Assembly: GCF_000956505.1 (NCBI RefSeq) | Contig: NZ_JYIX01000040.1 | Location: forward strand, 62,001-126,000 | Length of the DNA: 64,000 nucleotides | DNA from: Microbacterium azadirachtae | Lineage (GTDB): Bacteria > Actinomycetota > Actinomycetes > Actinomycetales > Microbacteriaceae | Reading direction: 5' to 3' | Part shown: positions 54,779 to 63,894 of the stretch, in pieces | How positions within the stretch are numbered: the stretch's first letter is position 1 | Layout: every line of letters starts with the position of its first letter | The notes under the pieces: generated by a model | What the model saw: only the letters and a program-made list of their open reading frames with translations | Told to the model about the DNA's origin: nothing | Database searches by the model: none | Made by a program: the position numbers and the translations under genes

Positions 54779-54940
54779 GGGGCTTCCGTGCAGCGGATGC
54801 TCGGACACAAGTCGGCCGCGATGACGCTCGGCACGTACGCGGACCTGTTCGACGACGACCTCGACGACGTCGCCAACAGGCTCGATGAGCGAGCGACAGC
54901 GGCCGATGTGGGCAAAGTGTGGGCAGACCTCGCCGCCTGA
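54779..54940 (+). pseudogene. tyrosine recombinase (integrase), C-terminal remnant (53 residues)
   Basis: GASVQRMLGHKSAAMTLGTY followed by ADLFDDDLDDVANRLDE is the C-terminal catalytic end of an actinobacterial phage-type integrase, keeping the LGH histidine and the nucleophilic Tyr of LGTYADLF. All upstream sequence, including the first Arg box, is missing. It ends 84 bp before the att copy in tmRNA, the usual place of an integrase. A similar VGKMWA-coding fragment is at 53891-53911, near the other att copy. Confidence 0.8.
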
Positions 54941-54962
54941 CGAGTTATCCACAGACACAAAA

Positions 54963-55000
54963 AGGCCCGCCTCCCCAGCGTTCACTAGGGAGGCGGGCCT
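54963..55000 (-). terminator. terminator of tmRNA
   Basis: 13-bp perfect stem (AGGCCCGCCTCCC at 54963-54975 and complement at 54988-55000) followed on the minus strand by a T-rich tail. It lies 21 bp beyond the tmRNA 3' end. Confidence 0.9.
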
Positions 55001-55021
55001 CGTTGATTGCGACAGCGGCAC

Positions 55022-55390
55022 GGTGGAGCTGGGGGGAATCGAACCCCCGTCCAACGCTGAGTCTCCACGCCTTCTCCGGGCGCAGTCTGTGCAGACGTTC
55101 TACTCGGCTCCGACCTTTGTCACAGACACCTAAGTCGACAAGCCCAGCCTGGGAAGAGTCCCGTGCGACGTCCAGACGCCATCGCACAGCAAGATTCCTA
55201 GATGACGTCAGGATCCGTATCGGAATCACATACGGCCTGACGGACTATCGGGCTCGCTTACGCAGCGAGGGCGAAGTCAGTGCGCTTTGCATTGGCACTT
55301 ATTGTTTTGCAGGGAGCGTTCACGAGATAACCCTGCATCCTCGGCCCGCTTCTCGTGGATTCACAGGCGCTGTCGAAACCGATCAGCCCC
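55022..55390 (-). ncRNA. ssrA: transfer-messenger RNA
   Basis: Rescues stalled ribosomes and tags incomplete proteins. On the minus strand the 5' end GGGGCTGATCGGTTTCGACA (55390) pairs with 3' CAGCTCC, followed by A and CC (no encoded CCA). The T-arm GGTTCGATTCC is present. The tag reading frame is at 55296-55258, GCC resume codon to TAA, coding ANAKRTDFALAA. The 3' end contains the 20-bp att sequence 55025-55044. Confidence 0.95.
55025..55044 (+). mobile_element. att site within the tmRNA 3' end
   Basis: Identical to 53766-53785. As the functional gene copy, it keeps the tmRNA intact after integration. The 1.26-kb interval between copies holds the integrase remnant, a lipoprotein and two small genes. 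Confidence 0.8.
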
Positions 55391-55570
55391 GTGGTCCTTC
55401 TCGCGAAGGAGCCGCTGTCGCTCTGTGGAATTACCAGCGGGCGCGCGAAGCGCCCGAGCATCACAGACTACAACGCTTGAAGCGTCCGCGCCATTCCGCG
55501 GGTCGCAAGGCGATGCCCCGCCCCTTTCCCCAGGGCACCGCCGCTGATCAACGACCTCAACGTCGCGCGA

Positions 55571-55909
55571 TCACTTTCCGCCGCTGCCGTTGCACGCCAC
55601 GCCAGGTGACGGCACGAACTCCTTCAGGCCGGCCTTCACGAATGACCCGTAGGACTGCACACCGTGATACCTGTCGACGCCGCCAGGGCTCTGATTCCCC
55701 CGCATCGCGATCGCGTCGTCATCGAACCCCGGAGGGTTGTTCTCCACCGAATCCATCCTGTCCAGCCCTGAGTAGGCGCATTCGGACGCGGCGTGGGAGG
55801 GTCCGGATGTCGGATCCCCGTTCCCGTTGGTCTCGCCTGCATATGCCGCGCTGGATCCCGCTGCAACGAGCCCCAGCGCGATCGCACAGCCGATCGCCAG
55901 TCGTTTCAT
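55571..55909 (-). CDS. secreted protein, function unknown (112 aa)
   Basis: Sec signal peptide MKRLAIGCAIALGLVAAGSS with cleavage probably after AAYAG. The mature part is acidic, rich in Gly, Asn and Asp, with two cysteines (SECAYSG, GVACNGSGGK). GAAGGAGGA precedes the ATG at 55909. Not recognised. 180 bp between it and the tmRNA 5' end hold no further gene that I could see. Confidence 0.8.
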   Translation of the reverse strand: MKRLAIGCAIALGLVAAGSSAAYAGETNGNGDPTSGPSHAASECAYSGLDRMDSVENNPPGFDDDAIAMRGNQSPGGVDRYHGVQSYGSFVKAGLKEFVPSPGVACNGSGGK

Positions 55910-56083
55910 CTGATGGTCCTCCTTCACGCAGATCTTCTTCGCCGAGGCGCGGAACTGCGCCGCGGTGCGCGAATTCTACGCGCGCACCACGTCCGCGCTG
56001 CACCGTGCTAGCACGCGGAGAGCGACGTCCGCCGCGCACACGGAGACGTCCCGTGGGATCCGACCGTGCCGTAGAGTCGCGAC

Positions 56084-56740
56084 ATGAGCGAGGTCGTCAT
56101 CACCGTCCGCGGCGAGAACGAGGTGCGCATCGCACCCGAACGCGCCATCGTCACCCTGTCCGTCGCGCTGGACGGCCCCGATCGCGAAGCCGTCGTCGCC
56201 CGCACGCTGGCCCTCGCCGAGCCCGTGCGCGAAGGCATCGCCGCTCAGGAAAAGGCCGGCGCCGTCGAGACCTGGTCCAGCCGCCGCCTCTCCGTGCGCT
56301 CGGAACGGCCATGGAGCAATGACGGCACGCGGCTCGCCCTCGTCCATCACGCCTCGGTCGACTTCACCGCGACGTTCGTGGACTTCGCCGCGCTCTCCGC
56401 GTGGGTCGCCGAGGTATCGACCGGCGACGGCATCGCTGTGAACGGCACCGACTGGATCCTGACGCCCGAGACCCGAGCCCGCGTCGAGCAGGAGGTGGCG
56501 TCGGAGGCGGTGCGCACCGCGGTCACGCGCGCCGGCGCCTATGCGGCGGCCCTTGGACTCACGAAGGTCGAGCCGATCGAGATCGCCGATGCCGGGCTGA
56601 TCACCGACCGCGGCGCGGCGGACATGGCCCCGAAGGCGATGCGGGCGTTCGCCGCTCCCCCGTCGGGCGCCGGGCTCGAGCTGCAGGGCGACGACATCAC
56701 GGTGTCCGCGACCGTCGAGGCGCGATTCGTCGCCGCCTGA
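56084..56740 (+). CDS. SIMPL (DUF541) domain protein (218 aa)
   Basis: Matches the SIMPL family, usually periplasmic or surface-associated, function unclear (VVITVRGENEVRIAPERAIVTLSVALDG and a C-terminal GDDITVSATVEARFVA strand pair). No signal peptide is evident from this start. TAGAGT (56072-56077) lies 6 bp before the ATG, suggesting a leaderless mRNA. It converges on the LPATG protein gene. Confidence 0.88.
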   Translation: MSEVVITVRGENEVRIAPERAIVTLSVALDGPDREAVVARTLALAEPVREGIAAQEKAGAVETWSSRRLSVRSERPWSNDGTRLALVHHASVDFTATFVDFAALSAWVAEVSTGDGIAVNGTDWILTPETRARVEQEVASEAVRTAVTRAGAYAAALGLTKVEPIEIADAGLITDRGAADMAPKAMRAFAAPPSGAGLELQGDDITVSATVEARFVAA

Positions 56741-56777
56741 GCAGACAGGAACCGCGCCTCGACCACGTGCTGCGGGG

Positions 56778-58724
56778 TCAGGCCCTGCGGCGCCTCACGA
56801 AGGCCCGGGCGAGCGCACCGCCGAGCAGCAGCACCGCTCCGGCGCCGATGACCGGAAGCGGATCGGCGCCGGTCGCGGGCAGCGCTCCGCTGGCGGATCC
56901 CCCCGGAGTCGTCGTGGGCGCTGAGGTCGGCGTGACCGTCGGAGTCGGTGTGGGGGTCGGCGTGACGACCACGGGCGTCAGGACGAAGTCCTGCCCTTCG
57001 ATCAGCTCGCCCTGCTCGGTGATCGTCACCGTGCGCGTGGCGGGAGTCGCACCGGTGAAGCCATCGGGCACTGCGACATCGATCGTGTAGACGCCGGGCG
57101 CGAGCTCGCCGAGCGCATACGAGCCGTCCGCGGCCGTGGTGACCACGAACGGGCCGCCGGGGCCGGTGATGGTCACGGTCGCGTCCGGGTGCGGCGCTCC
57201 GCCGTCATCCGTGACCGTGCCGGCGATGGATCCGAGACGGGCGAGCGCGAAGTCCACGTTCTCGATGTCATCGGCAGCGACCGTCTCCGCACGCGACGCG
57301 TCACCCGAGACGACGTAGCCCTGCGGGGCCTCCACGCGCACCGTGTAGTCGCCCGACGGAAGCCGGGGGAACGAGTAGCTGCCGTCGGTGGCGGTCACCG
57401 TCTGCTCGGTGCCGCCCGGCCCCTCCGCGGTGACGACCACGCCCCCGACGCCGACGCCGGCCGCGGTCACGGTCCCGGAGAGCGTCGGCTGTACCTGCAG
57501 CACGAAGTCCTTGCCGGTGATCGGCGTCTCGTCGTTGCCCGGCACCGTGAACGGCGTCGGCGCGGACACCACGGTGTAGCCATCGGGCGTGGTGATCGTG
57601 ACGGCGTGAACGCCGACCGGCACGTCATCGAAGAGGTCCGACCCATCCGCGCCGGTGACCGTAGTGCGTCCGCCGTCGAGCGTGATGGTGGCCCCAGGGA
57701 TCGGGGTGCCGTGCTGGTCCTTCACCGTCCCGGAGACGGGAACGGGGATGATGTCGCGCACCGCGAAGTCGGCCGTGCCGTCGGCGTCGGTCAGGTCGAC
57801 CTGGCGCGATCGCAGGTCGCTGGTCTTGCCTGCAGGCGGCGTGATCTCGACCGTGTATCCGTCCGTGGCGACGGCGCCGCCGAAGGCGTACGTGCCGTCG
57901 GCCGCGGTCGTCGTGGTGCCGATGACCGTGCCGTCCGGCCCGGTCAGGCGCACTTCGACGCCGGACGCCGGCGTGCTCGCGGTCTGATCGAGAACGGTGC
58001 CCGAGACGGCGCGCGTGATCGCCGCGAACCAGGTCTGATACACCGGGAACCCGGCTCGGCGGGTGAAGGTGAACGTCAGCGACGAGATCGGCGCGTTCGG
58101 TTCGAACCAGGCGGCCGCGCCACTGGTGTCCGCCGCCGCCGCATTGCCGGTCAGGGTCAGCGTGGAGGCGTCCCAACTCGGCACGTCGGCCGCCTCCCCC
58201 GTGCACGAGGGCTTGCCCGCGAACCCCGGCGCGCAGTAGTTGAAGCCTCCGCGGAAGCCCAGTTCGGCGGCGGTGAGCACATGGCCGCCGGGGCCGACGG
58301 CCGAGATCGAGACCTTGTCCGCGTCGATGTCGCCGAGCACGAACGTCCACCCGGCGGTCGGGGTCGGATGCGCGAAGGTGTACGTCGTCTCGGAGGGCGA
58401 CGAGGCGTTGTCGGCACGCGGGCGCAGGTTCAGGTACTGCTGGTCGCGGCTGCTGCCGTACTTCGCACCGACCGGCGTGGTCGCCGCGAGCCACACGCTG
58501 GCGCCGCTGATCACGCCGACGGATCCGCCACGCGAATCGCTCGTGTACGTCGCGTCCAGCTGCGGAGCCGCGGCCGTCATCGTGCCCGTGTAGGCGCCGG
58601 AGGATCCCTTCAGCTCGCCCCAGTCTGCCCAGGGCGTGCCCGTCGCGGCCGAGGCGGGCGCGACGAGGGCGAGGGCGGTGAGGGTCGCCAGAGCGGCGGC
58701 AGCGAACGCGACGGTACGTCTCAT
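56778..58724 (-). CDS. LPATG-anchored surface protein with repeated carboxypeptidase-like beta domains (648 aa)
   Basis: Cell-wall protein. Sec signal peptide (residues 1-26, ...ALVAPASAAT), an N-terminal globular region to about 240, then four to five repeats of a prealbumin-like domain of about 80 residues (each of the form SGTV...PGVE...TTAADGTYAFG, containing the GSYSF/GTYAF turn). The end is a Thr/Pro spacer, LPATGADPL, a membrane helix and RRRR. LPATG is a sortase sorting motif; no sortase gene is in the window. Adhesion or structural role likely. Confidence 0.9.
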   Translation of the reverse strand: MRRTVAFAAAALATLTALALVAPASAATGTPWADWGELKGSSGAYTGTMTAAAPQLDATYTSDSRGGSVGVISGASVWLAATTPVGAKYGSSRDQQYLNLRPRADNASSPSETTYTFAHPTPTAGWTFVLGDIDADKVSISAVGPGGHVLTAAELGFRGGFNYCAPGFAGKPSCTGEAADVPSWDASTLTLTGNAAAADTSGAAAWFEPNAPISSLTFTFTRRAGFPVYQTWFAAITRAVSGTVLDQTASTPASGVEVRLTGPDGTVIGTTTTAADGTYAFGGAVATDGYTVEITPPAGKTSDLRSRQVDLTDADGTADFAVRDIIPVPVSGTVKDQHGTPIPGATITLDGGRTTVTGADGSDLFDDVPVGVHAVTITTPDGYTVVSAPTPFTVPGNDETPITGKDFVLQVQPTLSGTVTAAGVGVGGVVVTAEGPGGTEQTVTATDGSYSFPRLPSGDYTVRVEAPQGYVVSGDASRAETVAADDIENVDFALARLGSIAGTVTDDGGAPHPDATVTITGPGGPFVVTTAADGSYALGELAPGVYTIDVAVPDGFTGATPATRTVTITEQGELIEGQDFVLTPVVVTPTPTPTPTVTPTSAPTTTPGGSASGALPATGADPLPVIGAGAVLLLGGALARAFVRRRRA

Positions 58725-58820
58725 ACCGATATGTTGGCAGATTTCTCCGCGCGACGCGGTGCGCGCAGCGTCACCGAAGGACGCACCGCGTCGGGAGGGC
58801 AGGCCCTCCGCCTGTGGATC

Positions 58821-60326
58821 TCAGACCGCGAAGGGCGCGAGTTCCGCGGCGAGACGCTCGTTGACGTGCGCGTGGATGCGGGTGCCCGCCTCTTCGTGCG
58901 CGACCTCGAGCAGCAGCCCGGTCTCATGCACGGCCGCGACGAGATCGCCCCGGTCGTACGGCACGACGGCGCTGATCTCGACCGCCGGCTTGGGCAGCAC
59001 CTCATCGATCGCGGCCCGCAGCCCGGCGATGCCCTCACCGCTGCGCGACGACACGAAGTGCGCACCGGCAACGAGCCCGCGCAGCACCATCCGCTCGTCG
59101 TCGTCCAGGAGATCCGCCTTGTTGAACACGATGATCTCAGGGATGCTGCGCGCACCCACATCGCCCATCACGTCGCGCACGGTCTTGATCTGCCCGGCCG
59201 GATCCGGGTGCGATCCGTCGACGACGTGCACGATCACATCGGCGTCGGCGACCTCCTCGAGCGTCGAGCGGAACGCCTCGACGAGCTGGTGCGGCAGGTT
59301 GCGCACGAAACCGACCGTGTCGGTGAGGGTGTAGACCCGGCCATCGGCCGTCTCCGACCGGCGCACGGTGGCGTCCAGGGTCGCGAACAGCGCGTTCTCG
59401 ACGAGGACACCCGCGCTGGTGAGCGCGTTGAGGAGGCTGGACTTGCCGGCGTTCGTATAGCCGGCGATCGCGACGGACGGGATCGTGTGGCGCTTGCGCT
59501 CGGCGCGCTTGGCCTCACGGGCGGGCTTGAAGTCGCGGATCTGCTTGCGCAGCATCGCCATGCGGGTACGGATGCGACGTCGATCGAGTTCGATCTTCGT
59601 CTCACCGGGTCCGCGCGAGCCCATGCCGGCGCCGCCCGCGCCGACCTGGCCACCGGCCTGGCGGCTCATCGACTCGCCCCAGCCGCGCAGACGCGGCAGG
59701 AGGTACTCGAGCTGGGCGAGTTCGACCTGCGCCCGGCCTTCGCGGCTCTTGGCGTGCTGGCTGAAGATGTCGAGGATCACCGTGGTGCGGTCGATGACCT
59801 TCACCTTGACGACGTCCTCCAGGGCACGACGCTGAGACGAGGCGAGCTCGGTGTCGGCGATCACCGTGTCTGCGCCGACAGCGGCGACGATGTCCTTGAG
59901 CTCCTGCGCCTTGCCGCGGCCCAGGTAGGTGGCCGGATCCGGATGCGGCCGGCGCTGCAGCAGGCCGTCGCGCACCACAGCCCCGGCGGTCTCGGCGAGG
60001 GCGGCGAGCTCGCGCAGCGAGTTCTCGGCATCCTCCTGCGCGCCCTGCGGGTACACGCCGACCAGCACCACGTTCTCCAGGCGGAGCTGGCGGTACTCGA
60101 CCTCTGTGACGTCTTCGAGCTCGGTCGAGAGACCCGCGACGCGCCGAAGCGCGTGCCGTTCCTCCACCTCCCACTGTTCACCGTCCGTGGAGGTGTAGCC
60201 GGCGGTGGCCGTGTCCTGCAGCGCCTGCGCGGATCCGAACACGTGCGATTCCGCACGTCGCTCCGCTGCTGCCAGGACGCGCTCGACCGCGTCGCCGTGC
60301 TCGTCATGTGTCGTGGACTGCGTCAT
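58821..60326 (-). CDS. hflX: ribosome-associated GTPase HflX (501 aa)
   Basis: GTPase that splits stalled ribosomes under stress. The long N-terminal domain with the glycine hinge (RRPHPDPATYLGRGKAQELK) precedes the G domain: Walker A GYTNAGKSSLLNAL, switch and DTVGFVRNLPHQLVEAFRST, NKADLLDD and SSRSGEGI. Highly conserved. ATG 60326 follows GAGAAAGG. It is divergent from the methyltransferase gene. Confidence 0.95.
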   Translation of the reverse strand: MTQSTTHDEHGDAVERVLAAAERRAESHVFGSAQALQDTATAGYTSTDGEQWEVEERHALRRVAGLSTELEDVTEVEYRQLRLENVVLVGVYPQGAQEDAENSLRELAALAETAGAVVRDGLLQRRPHPDPATYLGRGKAQELKDIVAAVGADTVIADTELASSQRRALEDVVKVKVIDRTTVILDIFSQHAKSREGRAQVELAQLEYLLPRLRGWGESMSRQAGGQVGAGGAGMGSRGPGETKIELDRRRIRTRMAMLRKQIRDFKPAREAKRAERKRHTIPSVAIAGYTNAGKSSLLNALTSAGVLVENALFATLDATVRRSETADGRVYTLTDTVGFVRNLPHQLVEAFRSTLEEVADADVIVHVVDGSHPDPAGQIKTVRDVMGDVGARSIPEIIVFNKADLLDDDERMVLRGLVAGAHFVSSRSGEGIAGLRAAIDEVLPKPAVEISAVVPYDRGDLVAAVHETGLLLEVAHEEAGTRIHAHVNERLAAELAPFAV

Positions 60327-60400
60327 CCGCACCTTTCTCGTGCCCGCCGATTCGGTCGGGCGCCTTAACTTTAGCTGGGAGTGTCCGCTACGCTCGCTCC

Positions 60401-61042
60401 ATGGGCTCGGACCACTACTTCACTGCGGCCCCCGCCAGCCCCGAGAACCTCCGCAGGATCAAGGTGACCCTCGCGGGCAAGGAGATCGAACTCACCACCG
60501 CGGCCGGAGTCTTCAGCCCCGATCATGTGGATGTCGGCACCTCCGTGCTCCTCGCGAACACCCCGCCCCCGCCGCCCGGCGGACACCTGCTCGATCTCGG
60601 GTGCGGCTGGGGTCCGATCTCGCTCTCGCTCGCTCTCGCCTCGCCGCACGCGACGGTATGGGCGGTGGATGTCAATGAGCGGGCGCTGGATCTGGTCCGC
60701 CGCAACGCCGCGGAACTCGGCCTCGACAATGTCAACGCCGTCACGCCCGACGATGTTCCCGCCGACGTGAGCTTCCGATCGATCCGTTCCAACCCGCCCA
60801 TCCGCGTCGGCAAGAGCGAGCTGCACGATCTGCTGGAGCGCTGGATTCCACGGCTGGACGAACGTGCGGATGGCTGGTTCGTGGTGAGCCGCAACCTCGG
60901 GGCCGATTCGCTGCAGCGCTGGCTGGCGAGCACCTTCGACGACGGCTACAGCATCTATCGCGCCACGACGGGCCGGGGCTTCCGCGTACTGAAGGTCCGC
61001 CGTCACGGCACGCCGCGCACGGACACCATCACGCTGCCGTAG
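60401..61042 (+). CDS. class I SAM-dependent methyltransferase, RsmC-like (213 aa)
   Basis: Contains the SAM motif LLDLGCGWGPISLSLAL and the NPP(I) tetrad expected of N-methyltransferases (SIRSNPPIRVGK), arranged as in RsmC-type 16S rRNA G1207 methyltransferases. Target is inferred as rRNA guanine. TTAACT-18 bp-TACGCT (60389-60394) with 6 bp to the ATG indicates a leaderless transcript. Confidence 0.9.
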   Translation: MGSDHYFTAAPASPENLRRIKVTLAGKEIELTTAAGVFSPDHVDVGTSVLLANTPPPPPGGHLLDLGCGWGPISLSLALASPHATVWAVDVNERALDLVRRNAAELGLDNVNAVTPDDVPADVSFRSIRSNPPIRVGKSELHDLLERWIPRLDERADGWFVVSRNLGADSLQRWLASTFDDGYSIYRATTGRGFRVLKVRRHGTPRTDTITLP

Positions 61043-61102
61043 CCGCGTCGACCGCCGCACCCCGGAGTCGCCGCCGGGCGGTACCGGTGACGCGACCTGC
61101 GG

Positions 61103-61975
61103 TCAGGCGAGCTCGATCTCGCCCGAGAAGGCGAGCTGCGCAGGTCCCGACAGGAAGGCGTGCTCGCCGTCCGCACCGGGGGCCATCGTGACCCTGAGCG
61201 TACCGCCGGGGACCTCGACGAGCCACTCGTGAGGCGCCGCAGCGCCCGCCCAGTGCCGCACCGCGAGAGCCGTGGCCACCACGCCGGTCCCGCAGCTGAG
61301 GGTCTCCCCCACGCCGCGCTCGAACACGCGCATGCGCACCCGGCCGACGCCGTCGTGCACGAGGGGCTCCGCCGGCACGACGAACTCGACGTTCGCTCCG
61401 TGCTCCGGCATCGGGGCGAGCTCGGGTCCGTGCGTGAGCTCGAGGCCGTCCAGCTCCGCATCCGAGGCGATCGCGACCACGACGTGCGGGTTCCCGACGT
61501 CGATGCCGAGACCGGGGCGGGGAACGCTCAGACCCGTGGCGCGGGCGAGCGGATCGTGCCCGGACAGCCGCCAGGCGCCGATGTCGACGCGGTATCCCTC
61601 GTCGCTGCGGGTGACGTCGCGCACCCCGGCACGCGTGCCGATCGGCAGCGCGCCGCCCTCCTCGAGGTCGGCGAGCCCCGTGCGCAGCAGGTAGTGCGCG
61701 AAGACACGCACGCCGTTGCCGCACATCTCTGCCACCGAGCCGTCGGCGTTGCGGTAGTCCATGAACCACTCCGCGTCGGGGTTCTCCGCGAGCGCAGCGG
61801 TCCCCTCGGGAAGTGCCCGGGAGCGCACTACGCGCAGCAGGCCGTCCGCACCGATGCCGAAGTGGCGATCGCAGAGCGCGGCGACCTGATCGGCGTTGAG
61901 CTCCAATTCACCGTCGGGGTCGGCGATGATGACGAAATCGTTGCCGGTACCGTGCCCCTTGGTGAATGCGACCAT
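61103..61975 (-). CDS. dapF: diaminopimelate epimerase (290 aa)
   Basis: Converts LL- to meso-diaminopimelate for lysine and peptidoglycan. N-terminal [12 protein letters not shown], the two catalytic cysteines in [10 protein letters not shown] and LSCGTGVVA, and the FGIGADGLL loop are intact. Convergent with the methyltransferase gene. Normal length. Confidence 0.95.
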   Translation of the reverse strand: MVAFTKGHGTGNDFVIIADPDGELELNADQVAALCDRHFGIGADGLLRVVRSRALPEGTAALAENPDAEWFMDYRNADGSVAEMCGNGVRVFAHYLLRTGLADLEEGGALPIGTRAGVRDVTRSDEGYRVDIGAWRLSGHDPLARATGLSVPRPGLGIDVGNPHVVVAIASDAELDGLELTHGPELAPMPEHGANVEFVVPAEPLVHDGVGRVRMRVFERGVGETLSCGTGVVATALAVRHWAGAAAPHEWLVEVPGGTLRVTMAPGADGEHAFLSGPAQLAFSGEIELA

Positions 61976-62120
61976 GCGTCGATTCTAGGGGCGGTGCTTC
62001 TGCGGCGGCTGCGCGCAGCGTCCGCTGCGCCCCCAGGTCGTGCGCCTCCTCTGCCGGGAGCGGATCCGCTCCGAGCAGATCCGCTGGCGCCGCGATCGCC
62101 CGCCGCCGCACGCTGAGGAC

Positions 62121-62741
62121 ATGACCGATGACATGCCTCGCAACCTCTTCGACGCCGACACGCGCCGGATGCTGTTCGCGCGCCGGGTGCTCGTGCTCGA
62201 CGGCGCCCTCGACGACGACAACGGCGTGCTGCTCATGACCCAGCTGCTCGCCCTGGCCGCCGAAGATCCAGATGCCGACATCACACTCTGGATCCACTCC
62301 CCCGGCGGATCCGTGCCCGCGATGCTCGCGATCCGCGACCTCATGCGCACCGTTCCGTGCGACGTCGCCACGGTCGCCTTCGGGCTCGCCTGCAGCGCCG
62401 GCCAGTTCCTGCTGTCTGCGGGGACGAAGGGCAAGCGGCGCGCCCTGCCGCACAGCCGGATCCTGCTGCACCAGGGCTCCGCGGGCATCGGCGGCACGGC
62501 CGTCGACGTCGAACTGCAGGCGGCGGATCTCCGGCACACCCGGGACACCGTGCTGGGCCTGATCTCCGACGACACCGGGCAGAGCATCGAGCGAGTCTTC
62601 GAGGATTCGCTGCACGACCGCTGGTACAGCGCCGACCAAGCGCTCGCCTACGGGTTCATCGACGAGATCACCACGGATTTCGCGGCGGTCCTGCCGCGAC
62701 CCAGCCGCCGAAGCATCGGCCTGACCGCAGAAGGAGCCTGA
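62121..62741 (+). CDS. ClpP family serine protease subunit (206 aa)
   Basis: Proteolytic subunit, first of an adjacent pair. Catalytic Ser in LACSAGQF, His in ILLHQGSAG and an Asp in EDSLHDRW are placed as in ClpP. It diverges from housekeeping ClpP in the N-terminal loop, suggesting an accessory pair. CACGCT is 6 bp before the ATG and GAGGA also precedes it. One base separates it from the second clpP gene; both are followed by a convergent XRE regulator. Confidence 0.92.
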   Translation: MTDDMPRNLFDADTRRMLFARRVLVLDGALDDDNGVLLMTQLLALAAEDPDADITLWIHSPGGSVPAMLAIRDLMRTVPCDVATVAFGLACSAGQFLLSAGTKGKRRALPHSRILLHQGSAGIGGTAVDVELQAADLRHTRDTVLGLISDDTGQSIERVFEDSLHDRWYSADQALAYGFIDEITTDFAAVLPRPSRRSIGLTAEGA

Positions 62742-62742
62742 C

Positions 62743-63387
62743 ATGGCCTCGTTCCTCGTCCCCAACGTGATCGCGACCTCCCCCCGAGGCGATCGCGTGC
62801 TCGACGTCTACTCCCACCTGCTCGCCGAGCGGGTGATCTATCTCGGCACTCCGCTGGACGCCGACGTCGCCAACGTGCTCGTGGCGCAGCTCCTGCATCT
62901 CGACGCCACGGGCAGCGACCGGGACATCCAGCTCTACATCAACTGCGAGGGCGGGGATCCCAGCGCCATGCTCGCGGTCTACGACACCATGCGCTTCATC
63001 CGCTCCGACGTCGCCACATTCTGCATCGGTCAGGCGGTGTCCGTCGGCGCGGTGCTGCTGGCCGCGGGGGCGGCGGGAAAGCGCGCCGCCCTGCCGCACG
63101 CCAGGGTGATCCTGCACCAGCCCGCCGCGCAGGGCCGCGGAACGATCCCCGACCTCATCCTCCAGGCCGACGAGGTCGTCCGCGTGCGCGACAGCCTGGA
63201 GCAGATCCTCGTCGCCCACACCGGACAGGACGCCGAGCGGCTGCGCCGCGACACGGACAGGGATCTCGTGCTCACCGCAGAGGGCGCGCGGGAGTACGGG
63301 GTCGTGGACCAGGTCGTGATGCAGGCGCCCCCGCTGCCGGGGCCTCCGTCCGTGGAGGCCGGCCGGGCTCAGGCAGCCAGTGCGTAG
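62743..63387 (+). CDS. ClpP family protease subunit, second copy (214 aa)
   Basis: Partner of the preceding subunit; actinobacterial ClpP1/ClpP2 form mixed barrels. Catalytic Ser in [16 protein letters not shown], His in VILHQPAAQ and Asp in RDTDRDLVL. Starts 1 bp after the previous stop. It overlaps the convergent regulator gene by 19 bp at the 3' ends, so antisense interference is possible. Confidence 0.92.
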   Translation: MASFLVPNVIATSPRGDRVLDVYSHLLAERVIYLGTPLDADVANVLVAQLLHLDATGSDRDIQLYINCEGGDPSAMLAVYDTMRFIRSDVATFCIGQAVSVGAVLLAAGAAGKRAALPHARVILHQPAAQGRGTIPDLILQADEVVRVRDSLEQILVAHTGQDAERLRRDTDRDLVLTAEGAREYGVVDQVVMQAPPLPGPPSVEAGRAQAASA

Positions 63388-63740
63388 GCGGCGCGCGCCG
63401 GCTGCGCGGGCTGCCGGATCGGCGCCACCTGGCCCATCGTGATGCGCTCGGCGACACCGAGGGTGAGATCCAGCAGCGTGAGATCGAGCGCGCCGGATAC
63501 CGCGGCGAGCATCTCGCTGGACGCCTCCTTGCGCCCGCGCTCCATCTCCGACAGATACTGCGGGGAGACGCCGGCGCGCTGCGCGGTCTCGGCGAGCGTC
63601 TCGCCGCGATCCGTGCGGGCGTCGCGCAGCAGCTCGCCCACGACGTTGCGCCAGAGGCGCTCCGGTTCGGTGCGCGGGTTCTTCCGGGGCTCGTGCGAGG
63701 GGGCGTGCTCGACGCGGAGAGGCTCAGGGGTCGCGGTCAT
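63369..63740 (-). CDS. XRE-family regulator, ClgR-like (123 aa), ending in an ssrA-like tail
   Basis: Helix-turn-helix domain [20 protein letters not shown] preceded by a charged tail, as in ClgR, the activator of clp genes in actinobacteria. The protein ends ARAAYALAA, like the tmRNA tag YALAA; Streptomyces ClgR is known to be degraded by ClpP through C-terminal alanines. So it should be a substrate of the protease whose genes it faces and perhaps controls (inference). Confidence 0.85.
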   Translation of the reverse strand: MTATPEPLRVEHAPSHEPRKNPRTEPERLWRNVVGELLRDARTDRGETLAETAQRAGVSPQYLSEMERGRKEASSEMLAAVSGALDLTLLDLTLGVAERITMGQVAPIRQPAQPARAAYALAA

Positions 63741-63894
63741 GGCGCCATGCTAGGCACGCTGCTTCCGCGGGCGCGACCGGATCCGCTCAGAGCAGAACGC
63801 CGCTCGAATCGGGTGCTGACCCGGATGCGCACACGATCATCGAGGAGTGGAATCGGGCGGAGGGGCGGTGCGCCCCGCAGGAAGGGATCAGATC

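Noticed and set aside
54945-54953. Perfect DnaA box TTATCCACA
   Set aside because: Single copy with no AT-rich region, dnaA/dnaN or further boxes, so not an origin.
54919-56322. 467-residue plus-strand frame across the tmRNA
   Set aside because: Crosses the tmRNA and the opposite-strand secreted gene; Arg/Ser/Pro-rich with no domain.
57189-60368. 1059-residue plus-strand frame opposite the LPATG protein and hflX
   Set aside because: Antisense shadow of two real genes; no motif, biased composition.
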